NCBI GenBank assembly: GCA_004352715.1
Contig: SCFE01000051.1
Location: forward strand, 1,729,500 to 1,793,499
Origin: Hofstenia miamia
Taxonomy: Eukaryota > Xenacoelomorpha > Acoela
Reading direction: 5' to 3'
Length of the DNA: 64,000 nucleotides
Below the pieces are notes generated by a model, which made no database searches, was not told the origin of the DNA, and saw only the letters and a list, made by a program, of their open reading frames with translations. The position numbers and the translations under genes are program-made. Position 1 is the stretch's first letter. Each line of letters opens with the position of its first letter. This document shows, in pieces, positions 1 through 11,293 of the stretch.

Positions 1-755
1 TATATATATACTCTTATTTATACAATAAATATAATAGTAAAATATGAAAACCTGTTTAAGCGAATTTGTCAGATTCTATTTTTATTAAAGTTTTAAAGCA
101 CATACAAGATTGAAGAAATCAATTGGTAGAAATTTTTAGATGAAAGAATAGCTAAGTGCTCACTGTAATAAGTGCTATTCACAATTTACACCACTCTATT
201 ACAACTGACAATGACTTCTGCCATACTTAGTTTTAAAACAGATGCTGAATCTCTTAGGGAATTGGAGATTGTTAGGGAAAGCAGTTCCAACATCTTTCTT
301 ATTTAACTCAAGTAGCATTGTGCTGCGTACGGAAGCAAATTAAATTTCTTTACATGTTTGCTGACGCAGACGAATATAAAGTATACACATTTGATAAATG
401 AGATATCAAATAGGGAACTGTTTATGGAGACTTTGAGAGAACAAAGTTTAACATAAAATATACTATATGCATATGACTTAATAGGATAATTTTAAAATCG
501 TAAACCCGCAGGATTAGTCCAATATATTTGTACGAATCAAAATTAATATTGCTGATTAGATGACAAATCGGCATAACAGGACACGCAATCAATACAATAG
601 CGTAAAAAATAAGTAGTTATTTTAAACTTTGAATAATTAATCTATAATTATGGAAATCAGCATTACCCTATATCACACATTCAATTAGTGAATTGTGCTG
701 TTAAATTTATGTCTTTCAATCTTTTACTAATGAAAATACAACAAATTCTGAGTAA
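1..755. other. AT-rich non-coding DNA
   Basis: The window opens in a (TA)n tract. I see no coding frame, RNA gene or clear repeat in the rest of this stretch. Confidence 0.5.
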
Positions 756-800
756 GTTACATCAAGGCCTTCTATAATTTATAGAAGGCCTTGGTTACAT
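756..800. repeat. 31-bp perfect palindrome flanked by 7-bp direct repeats
   Basis: The arms CAAGGCCTTCTATAA (763-777) and TTATAGAAGGCCTTG (779-793) are exact reverse complements around one T. The palindrome is bracketed by GTTACAT at 756-762 and again at 794-800. An inverted repeat between short direct repeats is the layout of a minimal foldback insertion or of a transposon remnant with its target-site duplication. No protein is encoded. Chance formation of a 15-bp arm plus a 7-bp direct repeat is unlikely but cannot be excluded. Confidence 0.6.
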
Positions 801-1403
801 ACACTGAATTAATATCTGTTACAGTTGATAAAATTTTCAAAAATGCGTATATTGGTGAGACTATATATTTGTATGCCTGCATATTTCTTTGTTCTGTTAA
901 AAATCTTTCGGTGCCCTGAGATTCGAGTTGTTCTTGATTTCAGATAAAATGTTAAAAGCATGTCCACAATTAGATATGTATTCAAAACTATAAGTATGAA
1001 CAAAACTGTAAATTTAGTGCAAAGCCATACATTTTAAAGCGGGTAGGTATAATGGTTATTACAAATGCGAAATTTGAATTATATACTTTGTAAATTGCGA
1101 AACTTCATTTTACTGGCTGTGACTTGCCATATGGAAAACATAGCGAAGCTAAGAAATGAATGAATATTTCCTGAAATACTTGTTTTTGAAATTAATTCAA
1201 TAGCACTTCTTGCAAAACACCTTGTTAATATTGGGAAAGAGTTTTCAATGGGCGAAGTTCGTTGCTATTCTCGACACAATGTATAATTATGCACTTAAAC
1301 TTAAATACTTCATACACAATTTTTAGCAATAAACATGAAAGGAACAACTTTGAAAAGAGGCGGGGATTAGAACTTTTAATAAATAATGGAATTAATTAAA
1401 ATA
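801..1403. other. non-coding DNA, nothing recognised
   Basis: Only short chance open frames are present. I see no repeat structure or RNA gene. Confidence 0.4.
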
Positions 1404-1628
1404 AGGAGCACTTCATAAGCATTATGTTAAGAGAATACATCATAAATGGTTGAGAGAAATCGCTATTAAATTGAGTGATATTTAAGCATAGCTCATTTGA
1501 AAATGTCTTTATTATNAGGAGCACTTCATAAGCATTATGTTGAGAGAATACATCATAGATGGTTGAGAGAAATCGCTATTAAATTGAGTGATATTTAAGC
1601 ATAGCTCATTTGAAAATGTCTTTATTAT
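1404..1628. repeat. 112-bp tandem duplicate around a single N
   Basis: 1404-1515 and 1517-1628 are the same sequence, with two visible substitutions (gttaaga/gttgaga and cataaat/catagat), and are separated by one N at 1516. This looks like two haplotypes or contig ends joined in tandem rather than a biological duplication. Confidence 0.8.
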
Positions 1629-1659
1629 AATTAATAGGAAATTACTCTGTAATTTTTTG

Positions 1660-2382
1660 GTTTCGTCTGGTCTTGACAACAGAGATGATTTATCTTTTTA
1701 TACAGATCTAAATAATAGGAGAAATGCGTTCATCCAAATGGTTTGAATTCTAATCTACAAAAACAACGATAAAAAATTGGCAGAGAAGACCTGTTTCAGA
1801 ATTGATTATGAACTGGTATACTCAACACAAATTTACTGTGCATAAAGTTAATTCAAAGGAAATAATTGTAAAGCTAAAAAATGCTAGTATCATTCCATCA
1901 ACATGTACACCTGGTGTTGAGCTCTCAAAGGAGATAAAAATTTTAGGATTAAGTGTAATCAGAAAGTTGTTACAAAAGTTACACAGCTTGTCTACTTACT
2001 CCTTAAATTAAGAAGACATGGATAGAGTCATTTAAAACTTCGATATGCTTTTGAAGCACTGATAAAAAGTACAATTACATCTGATCTTAACGTGTATGCA
2101 GCAGCCCCACAAAATCTGCTTCTTCGTATTGAAACGGCACAGGACATAGCTATCTGATTTGGCATAGTAAGCAATTTCACATCCATTGCCAATCTGATAG
2201 TAGAAAAAGACAGGAAACTTTTAAAACAAATCACCATGCAAAATGACCACCCTCTTTATGATTTATTGCATTCAAGGAGCAACTATTCTCTTACCCGGTT
2301 GCGTGACAAACCTCCCCCTACTATAAAGTGTGCTAACTATCAAAACTTGCGAATTTTTCCAAACAGAATTCTAAGAACTTGA
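1660..2382 (+). pseudogene. Decayed non-LTR retrotransposon (LINE) reverse transcriptase, C-terminal half
   Basis: This relic spans the palm and thumb of a LINE reverse transcriptase, the enzyme that copies element RNA into DNA at a nicked target. At 1678-1740 the frame reads NRDDLSFYTDLNN, where a functional enzyme has [FY]ADD, so the active-site motif is damaged. A second frame (from about 1802) reads MNWYTQHKFTVHKVNSKE and later EIKILGLSV, matching the thumb pattern W....F..N..K....... KyLGv. A third frame, 2032-2382, carries ALIKSTITSDLNVYAAAP followed by LLLRIETAQDIAI, a stop, then HPLYDLL; this fits the region after the polymerase domain in Jockey/I-like LINEs. At least two frameshifts and one in-frame TGA (around 2157) show it is dead. 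No endonuclease domain is visible upstream, where the sequence meets the duplicated N junction. The clade assignment is tentative. Confidence 0.72.
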
Positions 2383-4764
2383 TTAGATGCTCAATTGTGG
2401 AGCTAAAAATATGTTTTTGTTATATTCTGAATATTATTTCGTTAATGAATTATTATTATTATTATTACTATTACTACTACTACTATGCGTGCTAACTGTT
2501 TTGCGAATCTGGAGAATTAATACTACTAATAACAGGTGTCCTCTAAATCAACATGAATAATTGAAGATGGTTGGAATGACTGATTTATCATGATTTAAAG
2601 AAATGATACAATTGTAGTTTCTTTGATTAATTTAAACACTGTTCGATGGAAAGCCGCCAATTGTTTAGGCGATCTTATTGTTTTGGCAATAAATCAGACT
2701 TGGAGGTTTGTGGGTCAAGAGTTTTCAGGGAGACTGTTGTTTATACGTGGCGCTCTTTGTGACAATCTACTTTTCAAAGGTGATGTATGGGCTCATAGAA
2801 TTTATTATGCAGTGGACATTGGGAAATGTCAATAGATTTTAACATTTCGCATCTTCGGTCCAAATTTAATTAGTGGTTTACTTAAAATAATAATGAAGCA
2901 ATAAATACAGCTAGAAACACAATTGTTGCAAAATTTTGTTCAGGTATTCAACATAGGGAATATTTTTTTCCACTTCTCATGGCTCATCGAACAAATTCTA
3001 GTTTTATTAAAAAATTTAGAAATTCTGCATCTCTAAATAGAAAGTTTAGATATACATGCATATCTTTAACAGTCAACTTCTGTAAATATTTGATGTTAAA
3101 TTGTAGAAAATTTATGATCACCATGAATGGCCTCCTTTTTAATAAAATTTTTACTCAATTTCATAAGCAAAATATTTGCAGAGAAGTTCAAGATTACTAC
3201 TTCTTTGCATTGAATTCTTAAAACAACTTTTTTAATCAAGTGTTGGCCAGTGACTGAAGTGTTTTGATGGCCTATCTTTAGCAAATTACACTGCAAATCG
3301 CCAAACTGTGCTCACAGCAGGCTTTGGTTAGACGCCTGAAAAGTACTCATGCTGAAAGCAATTAAATTTGATATTTGATAAATTGGAAAGTTCTCAGAAC
3401 AAATATTATTAAGAATTCATACCGCACTTAATTAAATTAAATATAAGTTTGAAAATGATCATTTAATGGTTTTTATGTATATATGAAAAAACTGCACCTA
3501 ACACGATCAAACAATATTGAATTTGGATTTCTTACTGTCACTGGCTAAGGTATAAAATCGTTTCAATATCTAAGATAAATTATAAATGATGCTCTTTATA
3601 AACAGTTTATATTACATGCTATGTTAATCCAAATCTAACAAATACATGGCGTTAACAGGCAATTAATGATTTCATAAAAAACTTCTTAAAAATTGATGTT
3701 CCTTCGATTTTTCCTGCATAACCTCAACGTTTATCAAAAATTGAAATGAAAAAAAATTATTTTATTTCAATTCAATAATTTTTCCACATGAATGTAATAT
3801 TTTTCAAGGAAAAAGAAATTTAAAGTAACCAGTTCATAATTTTCTAATGAAATATGAAATAATATTTGATTATAGAGTATATGAATGGCATTGAGTGACC
3901 CTAACTCATCATTGTGTACCAATTTGTCTTTATTAAAAGTACGTCTAGTATAAGGCTCGTCGCCAAGGGGATGCTAAGCATCCCTTGATATACTTCAAAA
4001 TTGACATTAGCACCACTAAAACTTTTGAGTCAATAATAATTTTGAAAAATTATTCAAAATATTCATGAGGCAATCATAGTAAAATGCTCAGCCAACATTT
4101 TTGAAGATGAAAATCTAAATCTAATAAAGTTTTTAAGTCGTTAAGGTTTCTTTTAATAGTTAATATTTTTAAAGTACTCTATACTTCTTTGTTATATGAA
4201 GCTTAGTAGCTTAGTTTGCTGCTTAAAACAATTTTAATTTGTTAGGCATTGTTTACAATAGCTCATATATTGCAATAGCAGAAATTCTAGAGAAGCCGCT
4301 GAGTTCTACAGGGTTTTAGATTTCCACTCGCGCACCATGCTGATTTATTACACAAAGGTGCTATAGTTGAAAGTGGGAAATCTACAATATTTGAAAATTA
4401 CAGTTTAGCCTGAACTATTCAAGTCATAATATTGTGCGAAATTCAAAAAAATTCACAATAACAATCAAGGCCTACTTAAAACAGGCCATCGAACAATACA
4501 TGCAGTCCCACATTTTGTAAGCAGAAACAGAATGAAAATTGATGCCCATATTAACGGCATAGATTATTATGTCATGCACATGGTTCCATTAAGTCTCAAT
4601 ATTAAATGTAAACATTTAATTTTTCATATGCAAACTAGAATCTTGCTGTACTAGAATTTTAGTGGTCCAAATCCCGGTTGACTTCAAAATCAGAAAAAAA
4701 AATTGATTAATAGTCTGAAAACTTTGATTTCAGTTTCTCTCTCTCTCTCTCTCTCTCTNNNNNN

Positions 4765-4797
<33 letters not shown>

Positions 4798-5097
4798 CTT
4801 CATGGGACGGCTATCAGTAAATTCCATTGTACTAAATAGTCCATCAGAACACTAACTGCAAAATATATTTTAAGTGATTTGATAAAATAAAATTTTAAGT
4901 AATCACAGAATTTGAATTAAACAAAATTCCAATTTTTCTCTCATTTGAATGAAATGATATATTACAAAATAAAATAATTTACACACAAATTTTTGGTTTA
5001 TTAAATTCAGGGTTGATGGATTTAAGTAAATACAACCTAAATCTAACTAAAATATTAATTTAAGTCAAGATTTAAATTAAAGCAAAAATCAAATAAT
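2383..5097. other. non-coding DNA with simple repeats
   Basis: It holds a (TTA/CTA)n tract near 2450-2490, a short hairpin at about 3964-3987 (AAGGGGATGCT/AAGCATCCCTT) and a (CT)n/(AT)n compound microsatellite at 4736-4796 broken by six Ns. A 70-codon open frame at 2623-2835 is not recognised. No gene is supported. Confidence 0.4.
4736..4796. repeat. (CT)n - gap - (AT)n compound microsatellite
   Basis: A CT tract runs up to the six Ns at 4759-4764 and is followed by about 15 AT units. The same CT-to-AT switch occurs at 7934-8016. Confidence 0.85.
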
Positions 5098-5298
5098 TCA
5101 GGAGACCACATTCCTAAAACTGCATCGTATATGCACATGTATATTTTTTTCAGTAATCCCAAACATAGTTACTTCTCTAATTGGATCTGTTAAACTTTTC
5201 AAATGCAATTTCAATTTGAAATTGTTCGCAACTGAAAATCTTTCTAATTTGTCTTGAACTTCCCTTCCAATATTAGAAAAATACAAATGCTCGAACTC
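5098..5298 (-). CDS. Possible exon or gene fragment, unrecognised
   Basis: The minus strand has an open frame of about 66 codons ending in TGA. It has mixed, protein-like composition, including FSNIGREVQDKLERF and DPIREVTMFGITEKNIHVHI, ending RCSFRN. It lies about 800 bp downstream, on the same strand, of the Ig-like exon at 6126-6485, and its C-x-F-x-N ending resembles an Ig F strand. However, no acceptor here gives the phase 1 needed to join directly to that exon. It may be a chance frame in AT-rich DNA. Confidence 0.25.
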   Translation of the reverse strand, partial: EFEHLYFSNIGREVQDKLERFSVANNFKLKLHLKSLTDPIREVTMFGITEKNIHVHIRCSFRNVVS

Positions 5299-6125
5299 CC
5301 TTATTCAATGAAGTTTCTTAAGTTTTCAAGAGTAAGTCCTGTAGATTACAATTTATTTATTATGAAGCATTTGTGTTATTATAATTAGATTTTTATTGGA
5401 TTTTCTCCTAACCTAAGCAAAATATTCTGTATTTAGCAGATAAAACAAGAAATAATTTTTTTTTGAATTTTGGCAGACAATGTTCGGGCGTTTTTTGAAA
5501 ATTTCTAAATGGCTGCAGGCTGATAAATTGTTAGCCTTGCCCAGCGGCCTCCATCTCTGACTTCCCCATATGTTGTACATGATTTTTAGTGTGTAATCAC
5601 AATAGCAGATTAGGAACGAATTTTCTCGGTTGAGTTCATTCTGCATAGAGCAACCGTTTATGCGTTGACAAGGCCGCCAAACTTGTATTTTGCTTTAAGC
5701 AACGCAATAACCCATAGTGAGACCTTTGTAAATATATGTGACAAACAAGGTAATACATTCCATGTATTTTTGGTTTACATTTTTAGTTAACCAATTTCAT
5801 TAGCTAGTAAAACGGCACGAAATTTACTCCATTTTACCCTTGCCCACTAATGCTGAACGAATTTATTCAAAAGCATTATTTTTTAAGCATAAACCATTTC
5901 ATTTTCAAAGCCATTGGCGTTATAAAAAGCCGTTCATTTCTGTTTTTAAAAAATTTTATTAAGAAAGCTGTTAACACCGATTAAATAACTAGATTGTCGT
6001 GTAAGACTATACCGGAGCTATGTCGCAAACTGGCCTAGGCTATAAATTCTGGTTATGTGGACATTATAATTGTCAGTCTGGCATCGGAGTCACTATTTGT
6101 TGCAGCTTAAAATAATAAATCTTAC
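5299..6125. other. no supported gene
   Basis: A 77-codon open frame at 5413-5646 (minus) lies in a slightly more GC-rich patch (about 5520-5700) but matches nothing I know. If the exon at 6126-6485 is real, this stretch is intronic. Confidence 0.35.
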
Positions 6126-6485
6126 CTCCAACTGTAACGTTTGTCTGTGCAAAGGCTGCTGCATTACAAGTTAAATCCATTGACACCACTTGTGTGGAAA
6201 TGATCCGAAAGGTAGCCTTTATGGTCTTAGTTTTCTTATTTACATCATATGAAGAATTAATAACAACAACCCGAGCATCAGTGAAGTTAACGTTTTCCAC
6301 ATAAAGAAGATTTCTATCGTAATTGATTGCAAATTTGTGTTCCTCATTTTTTCTAGTTGCTAAGACTGACAAAAAAGTATTTTCTGTACAGTTAACGCAT
6401 CTGCAAGTCAAATTCAAGTCTTTGTTAGAAATTAAATACCCCATGGCCTCCTTTGGTTCCAATTCCAATGACATTATGTTGTTAC
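6126..6485 (-). CDS. Exon encoding an extracellular Ig-like domain, phase 1-1
   Basis: This is the best host-gene candidate in the window. On the minus strand an acceptor (gtcatttag, AG at 6487-6486) and a donor (GTAAGA starting at 6125) bound exactly 360 bp, or 120 codons, that stay open with phase 1 at both ends. Symmetric phase 1 exons are typical of shuffled extracellular domains, including Ig domains. The peptide has two LTC motifs about 75-80 residues apart (NLTCRCVNC near the start, MDLTCNAAAF near the end), as for Ig B- and F-strand cysteines, with an ATFRI strand before the second. Five N-glycosylation sequons (NLT, NCT, NFT, NSS, NVT) suggest a secreted or cell-surface protein. There is no clear C-strand Trp, so it is a divergent Ig-like fold or another beta-sandwich. 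No neighbouring exons could be assigned, so the parent gene and its function are unknown. The frame upstream of 6485 is likely intron. Confidence 0.6.
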
Positions 6486-7931
6486 CTAAATGACAATCAT
6501 TTACAAAATTCATAAAATTCATAAAATTCATAGCGTATTATTAAATTAAAAAGTAACAAAACGTTAATTTAATTGCATTTCTAAGAAAAAAAAATCAAAT
6601 CCTATCTTATGCGAAAATTATATATCATTAGGATTATAGATTACAATAAAGTATGGGAGGGGTACAGATTTTGAAATGCGGGTGTACATTAGTCCAAAAG
6701 CGCCTACAGGTTTTTCTTGTAGTGATGTACCGAATTAAATAGGTGCCATTTTCAAAATAAACATCAGCAACTATTCAAAATTATTCATAAAAATATAAGC
6801 AAAGTATAAAATACTTGTCATAAATTATGGATATAGTATTCAAAATAGAAACATTTCTCCCTGTCTTTTACGAAAAATTGGTGTCTCAATGTTTTGAAGG
6901 AGTACATAGACCATGTACTCCTCCCCATTTGAATGCACCACTGTAGTCAGTATTGATCGGCAGCATATGCATTTTTGAATGAAAATTGTTGCATAAACTT
7001 AGATATGAGAAATTTAAAAAATTTTTAAAAGAATTTTATATCAATACATAAATATTTCACTTTAATCTAAAGCCAGGAAAAAAATTGACAAAACTCAAAA
7101 ATATTACTTAAATAAAAAAATTATAAGCAATTGCTATTTAATTCAATATTAGCAATTCTATTAAATAAAATCTTAAAATTAAATTTTTTTTAGATTATTT
7201 TTAGAAATATTTTTTAATTCATCCAGCAACCAATCATTAAATTTACAAAGTTAATTATTGGTAAATTTGTAGAAGAAAATAAGGAAAAAATATCATTAGC
7301 AAAAAAATATAGTGACAACGTTCTATTTAAATTTAATAAGCTAAGAAATGATATAAATTGAAACATCGTTACTATTTACACCGTAATATTCACTTTACAA
7401 CAAGTATACACCAATATAAACACAGTACATATGCAAAACTGAATATTTTACTGCGACTATCCTGGAATGTGAAATTATGCTTAGATTGCTGTACCAAAAT
7501 CAAATTGTCGATTTAAATCAGCAACTTGTTACTAAAATTAAAAAGTGGTATGATTTTTAAATTTTTATTTTGGAGTGTGAAGTATACACTTAACCTGAAG
7601 TGACAATAAATTGCGGCATTACAATTGGTGGGGAAATTATACGTAGAGTTTCTATTCATAGAAAAAGTGCATGATTTAAGTTATCAATGGGATTACAAGA
7701 AATAATAACGAATTAAATATTTTTTATAAAAAATGTACACAAATTAACTAAATTCAAATAAAATTTATTCTTTACTGACAATTAAAACTGGAATACATCT
7801 TCCCAAACACAAATTCAAAAAAAATTCGAAAAATATTGGGAAGATTTCAAAAAAATCATTAACTATAACAAACAATATTTATAAACTAATTGATTAAAAT
7901 TGCCTTAGAACTCAAACCCCAGACTACATTA

Positions 7932-7933
<2 letters not shown>
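6486..7933. other. very AT-rich non-coding DNA
   Basis: No gene is visible. There is a hairpin near 6897-6919 (GGAGTACAT/ATGTACTCC around a 5-nt loop). Its right arm resembles, in inverted orientation, a segment at about 6652-6666 (ATGGGAGGGGTACA), which hints weakly at a small MITE. The remainder is poly-A/T-rich. Confidence 0.35.
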
Positions 7934-8020
<87 letters not shown>

Positions 8021-8109
8021 GAAAAATATATATATAATTGGTCAACATTTTGAACAGTGTTAGATGATTCACATATTTCAATATAATCACATTTATACAT
8101 ACATATATA
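7934..8109. repeat. (CT)n then (AT)n microsatellite beside a 297-bp gap
   Basis: About 17 CT units run into about 24 AT units (to 8016). A short AT-rich spacer follows, then the N-run at 8110-8406. Long open frames across this interval are artefacts of the repeat and the Ns. Confidence 0.85.
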
Positions 8110-8406
8110 NNNNNNNNNNNNNNNNNNNNNNNNNNNNNNNNNNNNNNNNNNNNNNNNNNNNNNNNNNNNNNNNNNNNNNNNNNNNNNNNNNNNNNNNNNN
8201 NNNNNNNNNNNNNNNNNNNNNNNNNNNNNNNNNNNNNNNNNNNNNNNNNNNNNNNNNNNNNNNNNNNNNNNNNNNNNNNNNNNNNNNNNNNNNNNNNNNN
8301 NNNNNNNNNNNNNNNNNNNNNNNNNNNNNNNNNNNNNNNNNNNNNNNNNNNNNNNNNNNNNNNNNNNNNNNNNNNNNNNNNNNNNNNNNNNNNNNNNNNN
8401 NNNNNN

Positions 8407-11071
8407 TATATATACATAAGAACTATTCGTAGATTGAAATGTTACAGTATTGAATGGATTGATAGAAAATATTTAAATATTTCGCAGAAATTTTCTAGGA
8501 TTAATTGATTACTTACAATTATGTAATATCTTATTCAAGGATTTCGAGTTAGATAAGTTAGTAATTATTTCAGTCCATTAGCAAATTCAATGAGATGGAC
8601 TATGCACATACGTCAGGGTCAAACGTTGCTTTGTTGGTTTTTCCGCCTCTGTGAAATTCCTTCCATGAACTCATTTGGAAGAAAAACCGCGTATTGCATT
8701 GATGTCTATAAAGTGCTATTGAGCGCACATTTTGATCCAGAAAATGAGGCTTATGTTTTGGCAAAACCACCAAACTGCCCGTATGAGGATGTCCTTCTAT
8801 TTTGAAATTTACAATTGTTTAAAAAGAGAGCTTTATTTAGAAAGCTATTTGTGATCTACAAACATTGGTTTATTTAGTTATAAAACTTTTTTGAATGTTA
8901 AGTTAAAATCATAAAAAAAATCCGTATTTCATGGAAACATCATTTAAAATGGCTACTTCCAAGGCAGGTGATTTGGAAATGGGAAGAAGAGAAATTCTCA
9001 AACATAAAAAAAGAACTTTGATATCTAAATATATATAAAATCTTACGAAAATAGTTATTTTAATTTCAGCTTTACCTTGAGATAGGAATACACGTCATAT
9101 TATTTTTAGACATTTCAACTTCGTATAGCTTTCCTCAATATTTTCAAAATAATACAGGTCCCTAAGTATTATTTTCTAAAATATTAAAAATAAAATCTAT
9201 TTGTGCACATTTTTTCTTCAATAAGTCATGTTTTATTTACGGATGCCGTTATTATATACACTTATACATACAAAAAATCACACCACAAACTGGATCATTA
9301 ACATAGAAATTAACAACATATGCTATACAAAAACAAATTTAATTATACGTAAGATTTGATGTTTCGTGAAACTTTAAGCCCTTTTGAATCGCCTATTATA
9401 TGCAGATAACAGCACATAATCAACTTTAAAAATATACATATAGGGTTTCTTAGGGACTTTTATGGAGGGAGTGGTTAGTAAGTATTAAAATAATAATTCT
9501 TTTAATATTTTGCATATTGCAAAACTAAACACTACAGACGGATGAAGATAGCGGTTTGATTGATTATCACTTGTTTGTTGAGTTTTGTTTAACTACCAAC
9601 ACATTGAAATATTAGACGCACGTTAGGTGTTGTTGTTAGTGTTACGCAATACATTTCTATTTCAAATTCTAGAGGCTCATTTCATTGCATAAGCTATTCT
9701 CAATGACATATAATAGCATCTTAACTATACTACAGGAAGGTCTTGATCATTTGAAATCTGTTTGAATAATTGATTCGTTAAGATAAGAAAAAGATATATT
9801 GCAATGAAAAAAAAATAAGATGGTATAGCAGACAGTAGGTTGAACCTGAGCTGCAGAAATTCGTATTGCAGTTAAATTTTGAGGGAATTAGGAGTGGAAG
9901 TAGGTTATAAATCGAAACTTTGTTGTTGTATTCATTGCAGGGTTATTGATTGACCTTCAAAATCTTGAGAATGCGTGTTCGGATAACTTAGATTCGGAAT
10001 ATCCAACAGCGCTTTATATATATATATATATAATGCGCCAACCTTCGAAGATTCTTTGAATATGATGCCAAATAATCTGGACTTTTTGAAAAAAATTGAA
10101 TGCAAAATTTAACTGAAAACATATATTTTACATAGGAATTAACATCGCGAGCTCATTTTTTAAGTTTTAACTAATACAAAATCAACTCAATTTGTGTATA
10201 TCAGCACTACAAAGTTCATATTCAATTTACAAATGAGAAATTCACAAATAATATTTACATGTATAATATTACATGTATCAACATATTCTGAAATGTTAGG
10301 CAAATTGTTAGCCACATGTGTTATATTTAAGTAAAACCTTTGCATTATTTGGCAGTACAAACAACTTCCCAGAGTGAATAAAATAATGAGCTCGATCCCC
10401 AGGAAATCTATCAGCGGTGCTCGTAAAAATACCCTACTAATATCACTAACAAATTACCAGAAACTTCAAATTAAAAGTACAAATTTGGTTTTTTTCAGAT
10501 TTATAAAGTTTGAATCAATTTGCAGCCTGCTATATAAATAGAATTTGTTAATTTTCTCATAGAGTCTTGTTCCTCTGAAATGAGTATCTGATAAAAAAAC
10601 CCATGCTATTCTATGATATGGCAAAGTTTGTCAGAATAACCAATATAATACGATTGTCTTAGGAAATTCCTAAAAACGTGGGATTTGATTTTAGAAAGTT
10701 TCTTTTTGAGCAAACTTGTCAAATATTTTTTGGGAAGTTTTAATCAAATCACAGAGATTTGGAATTCTAAAGTCAGTATCATCCAGGTTCTTATGCACAT
10801 GCAACATCAAAACCTCACGGATAGAAAATTTGATTTTGACAAAAAGGACATACCAAATTTTTGGGTACAATTTTTCAAACTTGTCAAAGCTTACTTTTAC
10901 AAAATACTATCTGGCATAATTACAAAATGTTTAGTCTGTATCAAAAGTTGAACGGATCACCCATCTGCATGAAAAGTTCATTTATAAGCAGTTTTACTAT
11001 TCAAGGTCTGGCTGAATCTATTACGAGGGATGACTTTCTAATTCATCATAGAGTTAGATCTAAATTAAGGA
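8407..11071. other. non-coding DNA with one unrecognised open frame
   Basis: 8590-8805 (plus) is a 71-codon frame with protein-like composition (FDPENEAYVLAKPPNCPYED) but no recognisable domain and no clear splice sites. Another open frame lies at 10685-10951. Neither can be supported as a gene. Confidence 0.3.
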
Positions 11072-11293
11072 ATGTCTGGTTCAGATGCAGCAGTTGAAAA
11101 AGTTTTCAGAAATCCTAAGACACCCCAATGACAACCAGGTGCGAATCTTGAAGCAGAAGATTTTGATGACCAACTTTTTATTAAGTACTACCTTTCTATA
11201 GTTTAGCAACTGCCAATTGAAGAAAACATTAAGGAAAGAGTTTTGGAAGAAATTAAGAACTGGGACTATAGTCCCAAAGAGTTTTCAATGTAA
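11072..11293 (+). pseudogene. Unidentified pseudogene with two in-frame stops
   Basis: From an ATG at 11072 a single frame runs 73 codons to a TAA at 11291 with only two internal stops, a TGA at 11129 and a TAG farther on. The peptide is clearly protein-like: MSGSDAAVEKVFRNPKTPQ, then NLEAEDFDDQLFIKYYLSIV, then PIEENIKERVLEEIKNWDY, then SPKEFSM. It is acidic and helix-prone, and the frame is conserved across both stops, which suggests a once-functional coding segment or retrocopy. I do not recognise the family. A 14-bp palindrome, GGGACTATAGTCCC, falls inside it. There is no obvious poly-A tail. Confidence 0.35.

Noticed and set aside
7929-8432. Long ORFs on both strands near 8 kb, and similar ones near 47.6 and 57.7 kb
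   Set aside because: They consist of Ns and translated (TA)n or (CT)n repeats.
11267-11280. GGGACTATAGTCCC as a regulatory palindrome
   Set aside because: It lies within a decayed coding frame and has no second copy; probably chance.
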